The position numbers were made by a program, and so were the translations under genes. DNA of 64,000 bases from Coptis chinensis (Eukaryota > Streptophyta > Magnoliopsida > Ranunculales > Ranunculaceae): NCBI GenBank assembly GCA_015680905.1, contig CM027380.1:37254001-37318000 (forward strand), given 5' to 3'. The notes beneath the pieces are model-generated. The model searched no databases. It was not told the DNA's origin and saw only the letters and a program-made list of their open reading frames with translations. This document shows positions 1 to 10,562 of this stretch, piece by piece (position 1 is the first letter of the stretch; each line of letters starts with the position of its first letter).

Positions 1-410
1 CCTTCAAAGACCACCCAGAATGCTTGCTTGGAGAAGTCTAATTCATTTGGTGTTAGATCTGGGGAGAAAGGCCGGAGAACAAGAAGATAACCCAACATTT
101 TCCATGGTTGTGTGCGTATAATCTTGTTTTTGTCCGCCTCTTTTTCAAAACGTAAGATGTAGCAATCTCCATCAACCGCAATATCTAAAGTTTTTTTGAG
201 CTTCCACTTGCTCCTGATAGCATGGAGTACTTCATTTGGATTTTGTGCAAGATCTGTCCACAGTTTTCCTACCAAAGCATTACTCCACTTAGCTTGAGAT
301 TGGATTAGCAGTTCTCTAGATATGTTCATCTCCGTAGGTGTTTCTCTTCTTTCAGTTTCTGGTGTCCTTAAATGGAGAGTTTGTGACAGATTATGTATAA
401 TAGTTTCCAT
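1..410 (-). CDS. DUF4283-domain protein, N-terminal part (runs off window)
   Basis: Read on the minus strand from an ATG at 410, an open frame continues to the window edge with no stop. It begins METIIHNLSQTL. After a short leader it contains stretches typical of DUF4283: LIQSQAKWSNALVGKLW, AIRSKWKLKKTLDIAVDGD, then CYILRFEKEADKNKI, TQPWKMLGYLLVL and DFSKQAFWVVFEG. DUF4283 is the N-terminal domain of plant zinc-knuckle (CX2CX4HX4C) proteins, most of them ORF1-type proteins of L1-like retroelements or genes derived from them. The frame stays open upstream of 410, so the start could be earlier; 410 is chosen because the domain follows it closely. The zinc knuckle, if present, lies outside the window. 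Whether this is a LINE ORF1 or a domesticated gene cannot be decided here. Confidence 0.7.
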   Translation of the reverse strand, partial: METIIHNLSQTLHLRTPETERRETPTEMNISRELLIQSQAKWSNALVGKLWTDLAQNPNEVLHAIRSKWKLKKTLDIAVDGDCYILRFEKEADKNKIIRTQPWKMLGYLLVLRPFSPDLTPNELDFSKQAFWVVFE

Positions 411-1665
411 CTTATATAAACATAGGCTGCTGTGGGTGAGTATAGATATAGGGATATGCATGGTGGTGATGAGTAGTAGGGTGATTTTGGGGGTATCAGG
501 GAATGTAATGATAGTCAGATTACTGTTGGAGAGGACAAGTGCTTGTTCAGGTTGGATTAGAACTGAGTATTTGCGGGCTGGATTTGATGGTTTAGTCAGG
601 TACAGAGTATGTGAGTCTCGTTGAAGGATGGGCCTGGCTACCTGTGTCACTCTGAAATGATAAACTGGTATGCCTTTGAGGAGTTTATGTACTTCACGAA
701 GAGGTATATGCAGACATAAGATAGAGTTTTCCCTTTTGGGGGATATGAGAATAATATAATAAATAATAGAGAAAAAAACAAATGAGAAGAGTTGATATAT
801 TATGTACTGATCATTATATGGGGGGGTAGTGGAACCAGACAAAAACAATAGGAACTAGCAGACTAATCAAGTGAGAGGGGATGACATGAAGTTCTAGAAA
901 AGTTTGTTGAGGAGAGAGAGAAAGTTGAGACACAACTAAGTAAGAGGTGGTGCAGTTGCTCTGACTGAGATCTTTACGGTTGCTGATCTTAGATGAAACT
1001 ACTTTATCCCTTTTGTCTCTTATGTTGTGTTTTCCAATTCTCCTATGAACATTCCAAATGAAATCGCCTTCTGCCACACTCATCATTCAACCTAATCTGA
1101 TGCAGGAGTATGCCAGATTCAGGCCTTTTTTTTTTCCCAGGCCAGATTCTACTGTGTGGCTATCATTCAGGCCAGATTGTACTATGTGGCTATCATTGAC
1201 TTTACTTATGATGGATATTTCATCACTTATGACCTTTCTCCAGCTCATTTGCAAGACCTTTCAACAGTAGAACCTCAGTAAATTAATAATGTATTAATTA
1301 ATCTATAAAATTATACTTATTAACTTTTAAAAGTAATTTTGGCTTTTTAAAACCTACAATACGTGCAGTTTTTCACTTTTTGATACATTACGTGCAATAT
1401 TTATGGTGTTAAAGATCATATACTATTACAAGGGCGTAAGATTGGGTCGAAAGGAGTAGTCTTTAACATATTTTTCTTTATATATTATATTTAAAACAAG
1501 TTATATTATGTATACAAGATTAAGATTACGAGTTATAGAAGTATGCAAACCATGCTACGCATGGTTTTTGTTTTTTTTCCTGAAGTCTTGAAACCCGTCA
1601 TTCGAGATCGATAGTTACCATAGTTTATTTGGATCCTAATTATAATTACATAGGAGAGGCTCATC

Positions 1666-1667
<2 letters not shown>
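411..1667. other. No gene recognised; AT-rich sequence
   Basis: Upstream side of the DUF4283 fragment. Short open frames on both strands show no recognisable domain. The only structures seen are the 30-bp direct repeat at 1138-1197 and a small perfect hairpin at 1547-1567. Confidence 0.5.
1138..1197. repeat. 30-bp direct tandem repeat, two copies
   Basis: The unit CAGGCCAGATTCTACTGTGT followed by GGCTATCATT occurs at 1138-1167 and again at 1168-1197 with two base differences. A third partial match (GCCAGATTCAGGCC) lies just upstream. No function is evident. Confidence 0.8.

Positions 1668-1703
<36 letters not shown>
1668..1703. repeat. Poly-T tract (about 36 T)
   Basis: Uninterrupted T run. 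On the minus strand it is a poly-A, as expected of a retroposed sequence ending here, but no SINE or LINE body is recognisable on either side. Confidence 0.85.
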
Positions 1704-1707
<4 letters not shown>

Positions 1708-1714
1708 AGGGGAT

Positions 1715-1898
1715 AATTATGTTATTTAATAAGTGACATTAGGGGGGAGGTTTTTCTAAAGTATTAATAAAAGAGGAGTTGTTCTAATTTCAGTGAGAGA
1801 AATGAGAAATAATTATATAATTTAAGTGACATTAAGGGGGTTCTTCTAAATTATTAATAAAACGGGGGGTGGGGGCTTGTTCTAATTTTTGTGAGGGA
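1715..1898. repeat. Imperfect tandem duplication, about 90-bp unit
   Basis: Two adjacent copies share the order AAGTGACATTA, a G run, TTCTAAA, TATTAATAAAA, a G-rich stretch, TTGTTCTAATTT and GTGAGRGA. The first copy is about 1715-1808 and the second about 1809-1898. They differ by small indels, mainly in G-run lengths. Confidence 0.65.
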
Positions 1899-2318
1899 GG
1901 TGTTTGGCAAATAGGAAGATTTCAATTTGCCTACTCGATAGTGAAAAGTGGGTTCTTGAAAACCCGACTATCATATAATGTAGAGATTAGTGGTGGAGTA
2001 ACTTTGGAGTCACTGTAAGTGGGGTCATATACCAAAGTGATATTATATGATCCTTATCAGATGGTAATGGAGTATTTAATCAACCTCTACTAATCAAACA
2101 CAACTTATTCTACAACCTAAAACACTACATATTAAAATTGAATTGGTCTCATATATACTTCTTATTAATTCATGTAATAAGTGAGCTGATACATGTAAAA
2201 CTCTACAGGAAAACTTTTGAAATCTATTAGCGGAACTATTAATTTCGTACATTATTGGACTTAGTTGGGACTGACAAAATCTATTATTTAAGCTCGTTTG
2301 GTTAATTTATTGTGTATC
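1899..2318. other. No gene recognised
   Basis: AT-rich intergenic sequence between the 90-bp duplication and the hAT-type MITE. I see no coding frame, RNA gene or repeat end in it. Confidence 0.5.
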
Positions 2319-2326
2319 AATATAAG

Positions 2327-2979
2327 TAGGGACGTCAATGGTCCGGTTCTTAGTGTTGTAAGAACCAATAACCATTTAATTTTGCCGTTCCGGTTCTTTG
2401 TGGTTCTTAAAAGTGTAGAGCATTACCCATAACCACTGGTTCCTAGTGGGCATTCCCGGTTCTAGTGTTTTTCATTACAATTATTAAGAAGTTCACTATT
2501 TACACACATTTTTTTATTGGTCTTATTAAAAAATGTGTACTAAAAACACAAAAATACCGCACAAACAACTCAGTTTTTAAATATTTATATAAGTAATTAT
2601 GTCATTCAATAATAAAATTAAGTAAAATCGTATATTTAAAGTCGTAAGCTATATTTTTATATTATTTATGACATTAAATACCATAAAAACTACATATTAT
2701 ACTAAAAATATAATTTAGTAATATATAAATGAACGTTGAGTTTTTATATACTTTATTTAAATATTTTTTGTGTTAAAAGTAAGATAACATTCGGTTCCAG
2801 TCCGGTTATGGTTATGGTCTGATTATTTTGTTTACAAAACCATTCGGTTCCGGTTTTATATGGTCCGATTTTTTTAGTACCCATTTTTAAATTGTTCCTA
2901 AAATTAGGAACCGTAGCCATGATTTTTCCTCCAGTTTCGGTTCCAATTCCGGTTAAATAGATACCTATTGACGCCCTTA
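2327..2979. mobile_element. Non-autonomous hAT-type element (MITE), 653 bp
   Basis: The left end reads TAGGGACGTCAAT and the right end, reverse-complemented, reads TAAGGGCGTCAAT, which are terminal inverted repeats of hAT style. They are flanked by an 8-bp target duplication: AATATAAG at 2319-2326 and AATATAAC at 2980-2987, with one mismatch. Subterminal regions on both sides are dense in GGTTCCGGTT/AACCGGAACC words, the usual binding-site-like repeats of hAT elements. The core is about 80% AT with no coding capacity, so this is a deletion derivative or MITE mobilised in trans. The near-perfect duplication suggests moderate age. Confidence 0.85.
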
Positions 2980-2987
2980 AATATAAC

Positions 2988-3343
2988 GAGGTTATATTGT
3001 TTTGTATTTTTATATTTTATTATTTTGTTATGGTAAAGAGATCCTTGTAAAATTAAGTACAGTTTCTGGAAAATGGAAACCCACAATAGTTTCATTCTAA
3101 CTACACAAAAAATTACGTGATCTCCCATCACAATGACTTCCTCCTTTGCACGACACATAATTTACGCGAGACCCGTCCAAAATTAAGTAAAGTTAATGGT
3201 TAGTCGTGACACCAATTTGTCACTCGAGGTTGAACCACACAACACATAGACTACCGTGATATCCTAGTGTGCATGTCAATTTTGTGTTGCAAGTTGCAAG
3301 GCACTTTGACAATCTCTCGGTGAGTAGCAACCATGAGTTCAAG
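2988..3343. other. No gene recognised between two MITEs
   Basis: Sequence between the hAT-type MITE and the left end of the split MITE. No domain, RNA or repeat was recognised. Confidence 0.45.
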
Positions 3344-3376
3344 CAGGGGCAAATCTAGGAGTTGGTTGATCCTGGC

Positions 3377-3929
3377 TGTAAAGGAGCATTTTGGTCTCCC
3401 TTTACATACAAGGTAAAGATGAGAAGAGGATTAGATATAGGAAAAACCGAGTTCGTTGATGAGGGAACTGCCTACATATCTATCTCTCGATTCAGAGGGG
3501 AGAGAAGAATCAGGTCTCACATAGTTCATGTAGGTGGTATTTATAGCTAAAGGGCATGGAGATCTGGGAGACACGTATTTTTACATGTACAGATGTGTGG
3601 GTGAGATCAAGGTTGAGTGTTAGGTTGGTTTTGGTAGGAACTTTATGATTATTGGGAGTGGTTGTAGTAGTTCATATATTATGGTGATTGGAAGTACATG
3701 TATGGTTCTAGTAATGATTGCATTTGGATAAGGTATGGTGTCACCAGAAGAAGTATTCTTCTTGAGGTCGTCTGATCGACCTGTGATTCCCTGGAGCCAG
3801 CTGAATTAGACCACCTACATGAGGCGAGCTATTTATGAAGCGAGCTTGGAGGTCGATGACTTGAGGTCGATGTGGTCTTTGCTTTGCTTATGTTGGATGC
3901 GTGCTCGATATTCATTACGTGTGAATATT
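3377..3929 (-). repeat. 3' LTR of the Tat element (left copy)
   Basis: Aligns with 15998-16550 throughout. Both start TGTAAA and share the CATTTTGGTCTCC block, the GGAGATCTGGGAGACACGT block and the GAAGCGAGCTTGGAGGTCGA block. Homology is lost near 3929, just before the last 11 bases seen in the other copy (GGTCCCTTACA), so the inner edge of this LTR is uncertain and may lie further right. Confidence 0.85.
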
Positions 3930-4421
3930 CGTATGTAGAGAAGTGATTTGCTGAGAGATAACGGTGGCGCGTGTCTAGCATAAGTGAGAAGGACATCTGA
4001 GAACAGAAATGTCCATCGGACTAGAGAATCGCGTGGTCGTGCGGCATGAGTTGATGGTGTACTGTAGCGAGCATGTGCTTGACACGTGGGAGAGTCTGAG
4101 CAGTTGGGTTTGAAATGCGCCGCCTCTTTTTTCAGAATGTGAAAAGATAAGACAACTCTTTTGGTATACGTGTGGGCTAGGGCATAGGTTGTAATCATGA
4201 TACATTGAGAACTGGAGAGCGGTTATACAAAATCAAATTTGGAGAACTGAAAAGTCATTTTTCGTTTTCTTCTTCAACAAAAATGCAAGCTAGGGTTTCT
4301 CAGGTTAGTGCTTCTGCTGCTACTACTTTTTCGTTTTTTCTTTTTCTTTCTTCTGTTCAGGCGTTGTGTGTCCAGTAGCTAGATCGGTGCTTAACTTTGG
4401 TATTTGATAAGAAAAAATGAG

Positions 4422-6720
4422 ATGTCTGACTCTGTCGATACTCAATCTGAAGAGATTCAAGAAGTATCTCTAAGCTACGGAGAATATGAGGAGGATAGGG
4501 AAGAGTCGGTGGGTTTTGAAAGTGGTCATGAGGGTGATGAAGCTGAGGTTAGGTGTGAGGAGGATGATACATGATCTGGTTGTGTGGGTGCTGTGGCTAG
4601 CACTTCAGGTCGTGATGAGGGATCGTCTTCTAGTGGGGGGTCTGTTAGGGCTGTAACTAAACAGGGGACGAAAGCGTTCGCTGATCTGAAGGAAGTGTAC
4701 AACATCAATGGGGGCGATCTGGAGATCCACAACGTGGAGAAGAGTGTCAATGTGTTTACTGCGGATTACGTACCACCGAACTTTGGAGTAATTATCTGTG
4801 AGGGACAGCTGAGGGCTGGTATGAGGATACTGTTCTCGAAGCTGACTTGCAAATTTCTGAATTTTTCTAGTAAAGCGCCCTGCCAGTTTGTGGGGAATAC
4901 CTGGCGGCTGCTTAGAGTGTTCAACCTGCTAAATGCGAGTGGTGAGTATCACATAGAGGTCGCTGACATTATGGAACACTTCACTATAAAGCGATCGAGC
5001 GCTTTTAACTTTAGTCTATAGACAGTGGTAAAAAGATCAAGCGTCCTGGACAGTGTGAGCAATGAGGCCTGGGAGAGGAGACCATTGCTGGTAGTTGGGA
5101 ACTTCTGTGCTGGTTTGAATTCTAGGGTTTGTAACTTTTCGGGTGCGTAGAAGTGTATTGTTTTATTATCTTGATGTTCGGGTTATGGATAATGTATTTG
5201 ACGTGTTTTGGTGTTGTTGTTGCAGAGGTTGCTATAAAAAGGCGATTCGAACGAAAGGTGATTGAGCAATTTGCAAGGCTAACTCGAGCGGAGAAAAGGA
5301 GAAAGTTGCTCAAAGTAGTGCACTACTTTGTGGAGAGAGGATGTCGTGCGATCAGGGAGAAAAGGAGAAACCAGAAGGAGAGGGCTCGAGTTGGGACTGT
5401 TGGTGAACCGTTCAGCTTATCTGTGATGGAGAAAACGAAGTCGAAAGGGGATCTGGTGACCCAGATCCAGGGAGGAAAGAAATCGAAGCCGCTTTGGGCC
5501 CAAGCGAGCTACAGGGGGTGCTAGGACTTCGGGGGCTGGTAGGTTGACTAAGCGATCCGAGGCTCCCTTGGACTTGGAGGAGTTCCCATTCAATCCTCAC
5601 GAGCGAAGCAGCTTGTTGAAGAGGAAAGGTCCTATGGCTGAACCGAGGGCTACCAAGGTTACGAGGGTAGCCGAGCTGATAACTGGGGGTGACTCCGGTC
5701 CTGGTGTGGCGGGTGGTGTGGAGCGAACTGGGAGAAAATCCCTTCGTAGCTCCAAGTCGAGAGATGCGCTTGACCAAGACATCGTCGACCTGGACACCTT
5801 TCAAGCCAGTCAGAGCCAAGCGCCAGCACCTCGAGAGCGCAGCTTGACGGGGAAGTCAAAGGTTTCAAGCAAGGTGAGCGAGAAGGCGGCTGTAGCTGGG
5901 AGCGATCTGGATCGCCAAGTGGTGTATGTGGATGAAGATGGGGTGCAGCAAATGGTGCAGCGAACTGATGTCAGCTTCACGTCCAGCAGGATTGCGGCTT
6001 GTATGGTTGATTACATGGCCTTGGACGACAATCGTCAAGAACTGGACTCCAAGAGCTTGGCTGAGAATCTGAAGCGAATAGAACTGGCTCACTGTTTGGT
6101 AAGTGTTGTTCTACAAATCTTGCTCATTGGTTCTTGCTTTTACCCTCGGGAATTGATTGTTGATGTTTTATGCGTTTGTGTAGCTTGTGAGCGGGTACCA
6201 TAAGTTGAAGGAAATCGCTCAGATAGCTGAGACAGACAGGGAGCTGGTGTCAAAGCTGAGAGATGAGTTGACAAATGTCCGAGACATCTACTATTCTGAC
6301 TACAAGGAGCTGAAGGAGTTGAAGAATGATCATCAGAGCGTTCGTTTGGAGAAAATGACAATGACCATTGATCTGCAAATGGCAAATCTGGAGCTCAGTA
6401 ATGTGAAGGCAGAGATCGCTAGGGTGACTGAGTATGCCAAATGTTGCAAGGGGGTCGCTAAGAGAGCTACTAATGCATACAACACTCTGGATGAGGATTT
6501 TGCTGAACTAGAGGCGGCTTATAAGGCCTTGCAGGGGGGTATGCTTGGACCAGTGTCACCCATAGTAGAGTGTGCAAGTGATGTAGGTGTCTTAGTTACA
6601 ACTGATTCTCCTGATGTGTTGCTGTCATTGAGTGCTGCTGGTGACTTGGTTATTGTTGCTGGTAATGGGAATACTGTGGAAGACGAGCTGCATCCCTTGT
6701 CCACTGAAAAAGTTGTCTAG
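4422..6720 (+). pseudogene. Antisense gene 1 of the Tat element (coding fossil)
   Basis: Plus-strand coding region opposite in sense to the element's gag-pol. The acidic N-terminus starts MSDSVDTQSEE. A block near 4760-4930 (YVPPNFGVIICEGQL, AGMRILFSKLTCKFL, NTWRLLRVFNLL) resembles the 'putative gypsy type transposon' domain PF04195 (PPxxVxxYExxLRAGLR..L..NxWR). The C-terminal third, about 6190-6560, is a predicted coiled coil (KLKEIAQIAETDRELVSKL). A GT..AG intron-like interval lies at about 6100-6183, and a leader intron may precede the start (near 4303-4361). It looks broken. Antisense genes are a known feature of some Tat-lineage elements; their function is unknown. Domain assignment is from memory of the pattern only. 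Confidence 0.6.
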
Positions 6721-7595
6721 TCTGCTTTGGATTTGTGAGTTGAGAGTGGTTTTTCTGTTCTTGTTCCATTGATGTATGTTGTGATACATTAGAGTTGGTT
6801 TCCTGGGGTAACCTGGGCAGTTCGCCTTTCTTTTTGTTGGTTGTCAAAACACTAGAGAAACGGTTTTCCTCTATTGTTATGGGGAGCTCGTTGATTGGCG
6901 AATGAAGGCTAGCCGAGCTAGATTTCCTAAGTAGACTTAGCAGCTCGGTTAGTCGACGAACTGGGGCCTGAATTTGGTTGGTCAGTTCGTCCTTTTGCTT
7001 TTATGAAATGCTGGTTTTTGTTCCTCTGTTCTGTTTAGCTTTTGATGGTGTGAATGTGTGATTCTTGATATTGTTATAATGGTCTGGCTGTGTAGGCAAC
7101 CCTTAGTAAGAGTGGGTAAAGCTAAGTAATTTGTGATCTTGAGTTAGCATTCTGATCTTTATCCATCCTTAGCATTGTAAGTTGCGACTAGTGAGAATTA
7201 GTGAGTCTGTACGAACTACGGAGATTGTAGTACGTATGCAGCGTCCTCCATTTTTAGAGTTGAAGGTACCTCCGCACGTGCGTAACATGTGTAGGAATAT
7301 GAACGGCTAGAGATATGCAATGATGGCTGCCAGGTGGCCTGCCGTTTGGCGTCTTGATGTCATTATAATGCGCCTAGGGAAGGTGCGTTACTTGAAAATA
7401 AAAGAACTGTTGCTAGAAGATCAAGGGTATTTTCTCTTCTTGTTTTTCAAGCTGTTCTTCTCCAAAGCTCTTGCGCTCTTTCCTTTGCTGATCATCTCAG
7501 GTACGTGTTCTTCATTACTTGGTTCTTCGTTTGAACAAGAAAGCTTTGCTCTTGTGTTAGTTCGTTGATCGTTGGTTTCGTTTGTAGACTATAGT
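6721..7595. other. Spacer between the two antisense genes
   Basis: Trailing region of antisense gene 1 and leader of antisense gene 2. It includes TTTGATGGTGTGAATGTGTG-type T/G-rich sequence and a CT-rich stretch near 7430-7480 that could be a leader. No separate gene is recognised. Confidence 0.45.
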
Positions 7596-8596
7596 ATGGC
7601 CAGGCGACGTGGAGATGCTGCTGGTGGTGATGAGGGGGCAAGGGAAACCTCTCCCCTTATGATGGAAAAGATGGAGTTTAGACCCCATCCTCATGGGAAT
7701 CATGGCAAATGCAAGGTTGTTGCCTCTGGTTCAAAGAATGGCAAACGTGTCAAGGTGGAGGGTCGCAAGCGACATGGAGGTATCGTGTTCAAGTCTCCCA
7801 GTCATGGAGGGGGTAATGACCTGAACCGGGAGGAACATGGTGACCTGAGTCTAGGTCACAATGCTACGGTTGGCAGTTCGTCCCAGCGTTCTAGTGATGT
7901 GGGGAGCGACTTCTTCTACGTTGGGAAGACGGGGAAGAAGCGTATGGTCAAGCGTTCTGACTGCAGCTTCCATTCGACCTCTATAGTGACCTACCTCCTG
8001 GAAGGAATGGTGCTATATGGTGATAAAGATGAGCTTGAAAATGAACCTCTGGAGACAATGCTAAAGACCACAGACTTGACATGTTGTTTGGTGAGCTTTT
8101 TACTTGTACTGATTTCTTGTTGTTTGAATGGCAAATATTAACATTGGCGTTTTTTTTGTAGTTCCTAGCTGGGTACGATAAGCTGAAGTGAACTGTTAAA
8201 TGTACTGATAATGTTGATAGTGATACGGCTGAGTTGCTAAGGATGTGTACTGCCTGGGAAGTTGACAAGAAGAAGATGAAGGCCTTGAGGAAAAAGCATC
8301 AAGAAGTGCTGGTGGAGAAAGCGGTGTTGGTTAGTTAGATGATGGACCTGCGTGAAAAGCTGGCCTCCGTGACTGAGTACGCAAAGCAATGTCAAGGTGT
8401 AGCACAAAAAGCGCAGAGGGAATATGATCGAGTTTATGAAGATCATGTTGTGCTGGTAGAGATGTATGTTGAATTATTGGAGAAGCAAGATTGTGAGGCT
8501 GAGGGTACTGCTTCACTTGTTGTACCGCGAGATGCAAGTAATGCCCCTTCTACCAGCGCCGCTCCTACTGATAAGCACGTTGTTACTAATGCTTGA
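7596..8596 (+). pseudogene. Antisense gene 2 of the Tat element, paralogue of gene 1
   Basis: Second plus-strand coding region, starting MARRRGDAAGGDEGAR after a TTTGTAG acceptor-like site. It parallels gene 1: a basic, low-complexity N-terminal half; then KRSDCSFHSTSIVTYLLEGM against QRTDVSFTSSRIAACMVDYM; then a GT..AG interval (about 8092-8160) at the same relative place, followed by AGYDKLK against SGYHKLK. A coiled-coil end contains SVTEYAKQCQGVAQKA against RVTEYAKCCKGVAKRA. The PF04195-like block of gene 1 is not seen here, so this copy is shorter. The trailing sequences (TGGGCAGTTCGCCTTT at about 6810 and 8710) also match, so the duplicated segment included the 3' flank. It looks broken. 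Confidence 0.55.
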
Positions 8597-9019
8597 CTGT
8601 GATTGATGGACTTGTCTGTGTAAGCTGGATTTTTTTTTTGTTTTGAATGTTTTGTCTGTTCTCCTTTCTGTATGAGAGTCAAACAATAGAGCTGGTTTCT
8701 CAGGCTTGCCTGGGCAGTTCGCCTTTTTGGTGCAGATACAGAACGAATAGATTTCCACAAAAGTGGCAGTTTGATATTTGCGATAGTTGTAAGAACGCTG
8801 ATCTGGATTTTCTGGGTAGTCCCAGCAGATCGGGGGATTCGCAAACTGGTGTCCTGAGTTTATTCAGGCAGTTCTATTGATGAATGTTTATGGAATGCAT
8901 GTCTTTTGTTTATGCTTAATTGCTTGTGGCTATTATTTAGTGCATAATGAATATGAGATATAGTGGCTACGAAGCTCGAAAATTAGCTTAGGGAAGCGTT
9001 TTGCTCTTAGATAACGTTC

Positions 9020-10190
9020 TCAATTGTGGGTTGCCCACTAGTAAGAACTGTGTGGCTGTGGAGCCTGATAGCGCGAGTGAGCGTGATAGTCTAGTATAAC
9101 GTAGTGCTCGTTGAGAGCGTTCTCACTGAACTGATCCTAAAGTTATAGGTAATCAACTAATGAGAAGTGGAGAGGCTCTGGAGCCTATGAGCTCAAGAGA
9201 GCGTTCTGCTCACAGAGAGCATGTTATCCTATGAAAGCGCTCACTGAGAGCATTCTCATTGAGTTGATCCTAGAATGGTAGGTTCTCAACTAGTGAGACT
9301 TGGAGAGGTTAAGGAGCTTATGAGCTCAAGAGAGCATGCTGCTCACGGAGAGCGCGTTAGCTTATGAAAGTGTATTTCTCACTGAGAGCGTTCTCACTAA
9401 GTTGATCCTAGAATGGTAGGTTCTCAACTAGTGAGACTTGGAAAGGTTAATGAGCCTATGAGCTCAAGAGAGCGTGTTAGCTTATGAAAGCGTATTGCTC
9501 ACTTAGAGCATTCTCACTGAGTTAATCCTAGAATTATAGGTCCTCAACTAGTGAGAATTGGAGAGGCTCTGGAGCCTATGAGCTCAAGAGAGCGTGCTGC
9601 TCACGGAGAGCGTGTTAGCTTAAGAAAGTGTATTGCTCACTAAGAGCGTTCTCACTGAGTTGATCCTAGAATTATAGGTCCTCAACTAGTGAGAATTGGA
9701 AATGCTCTGGAGCCTATGAGCTCAAGAGAGCGTGCTGCTCATGGAGAGCGTGTTAGCTTAAGAAAGTGTATTGCTCACTGAGAGCGTTCTCATTGAGTTG
9801 ATCCTAGAATTATAGGTCCTCAACTAGTGAGAATTGGAGAGGCTCTGGAGCCTATGAGCTCAAGAGAGCGTACTGCTCACAGAGAGTGTGTTAGCTTATG
9901 AAAGCGTATTGCTCACTGAGAGCGTTCTCACTGAGTTGATCCTAGAATTATAGGTACTCAACCAGTGAGAATTGGAGAGGCACTGGAGCCTATGAGCTGA
10001 AGAGAGCGTGTTAGCTTAAGAAAGTGTATTGCTCACTAAGAGTGTTCTCATTGAGTTGATCCTAGAATTATAGGTCCTTAACTAGTGAGAATTGGAGAGG
10101 CTGTGGAGCCTATAAGCTCAAGAGAGCGTGCTGCTCATGGAGAGCGTGTTAGTTTAAGAAAACGTATTGCTCACTGAGAGCGTTGAGACT
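9020..10190. repeat. Tandem repeat array in the Tat element, ~115-140-bp units, about 8-9 copies
   Basis: Each unit contains GAGCGTTCTCACTGAGTTGA, TCCTAGAATTATAGGTCCTC, AACTAGTGAGAATTGGAGAG, GAGCCTATGAGCTCAAGAGA and TGTTAGCTTA. The phrase GTTGATCCTAGA (or a close variant) recurs near 9126, 9261, 9400, 9513, 9656, 9794, 9930 and 10050, with a more diverged unit near 9020. Some units lack the CTGCTCACGGAGAGCG block, which explains the varied length. Tandem arrays in the hypervariable region before the 3' LTR are a known trait of Tat/Ogre elements and can seed genomic satellites. Confidence 0.9.
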
Positions 10191-10562
10191 CATAAGAGTG
10201 CTGAAAGTGCACGTGTACATAGTTCTTTCAGTGTGAGCTCCATATCTTTGTTGATGAAATATAACGGAGTGGATTGTAATAGTAAACATAAGTAAACTAT
10301 ACCTGAATAAAAATATGGAATATACAACAATATAATTTTATTGATAAAACTTCTTTAACAAATAGGTGTTCTAAGGGCGTAGCAATGGTTTTCCCTCTTG
10401 GGTCTTGATCTAGTACGCTCCATTACCGACGATGCGTTCCACTATGTACGGACCCTCCCATGTTGGTGCTAACTTAGAGTCATCTTGACTCTTTTTCAGA
10501 ACTAGATCACCAAGTTGAAAGGATCGATGATTGACTCACTTGTTGTAAGACTTCTTTAGAGT

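Noticed and set aside
1547-1567. Hairpin AAACCATGC-TAC-GCATGGTTT followed by T-rich sequence, like a bacterial terminator
   Set aside because: The window is plant nuclear DNA and no transcription unit ends here; a 9-bp palindrome can arise by chance.
3362-3550. 62-codon open frame
   Set aside because: Spans the MITE/LTR junction and the LTR; no coding evidence.
9020-10190. CRISPR-like array of direct repeats
   Set aside because: Units are 115-140 bp, nearly contiguous and with no unique spacers, inside a plant retrotransposon; this is an ordinary tandem array.
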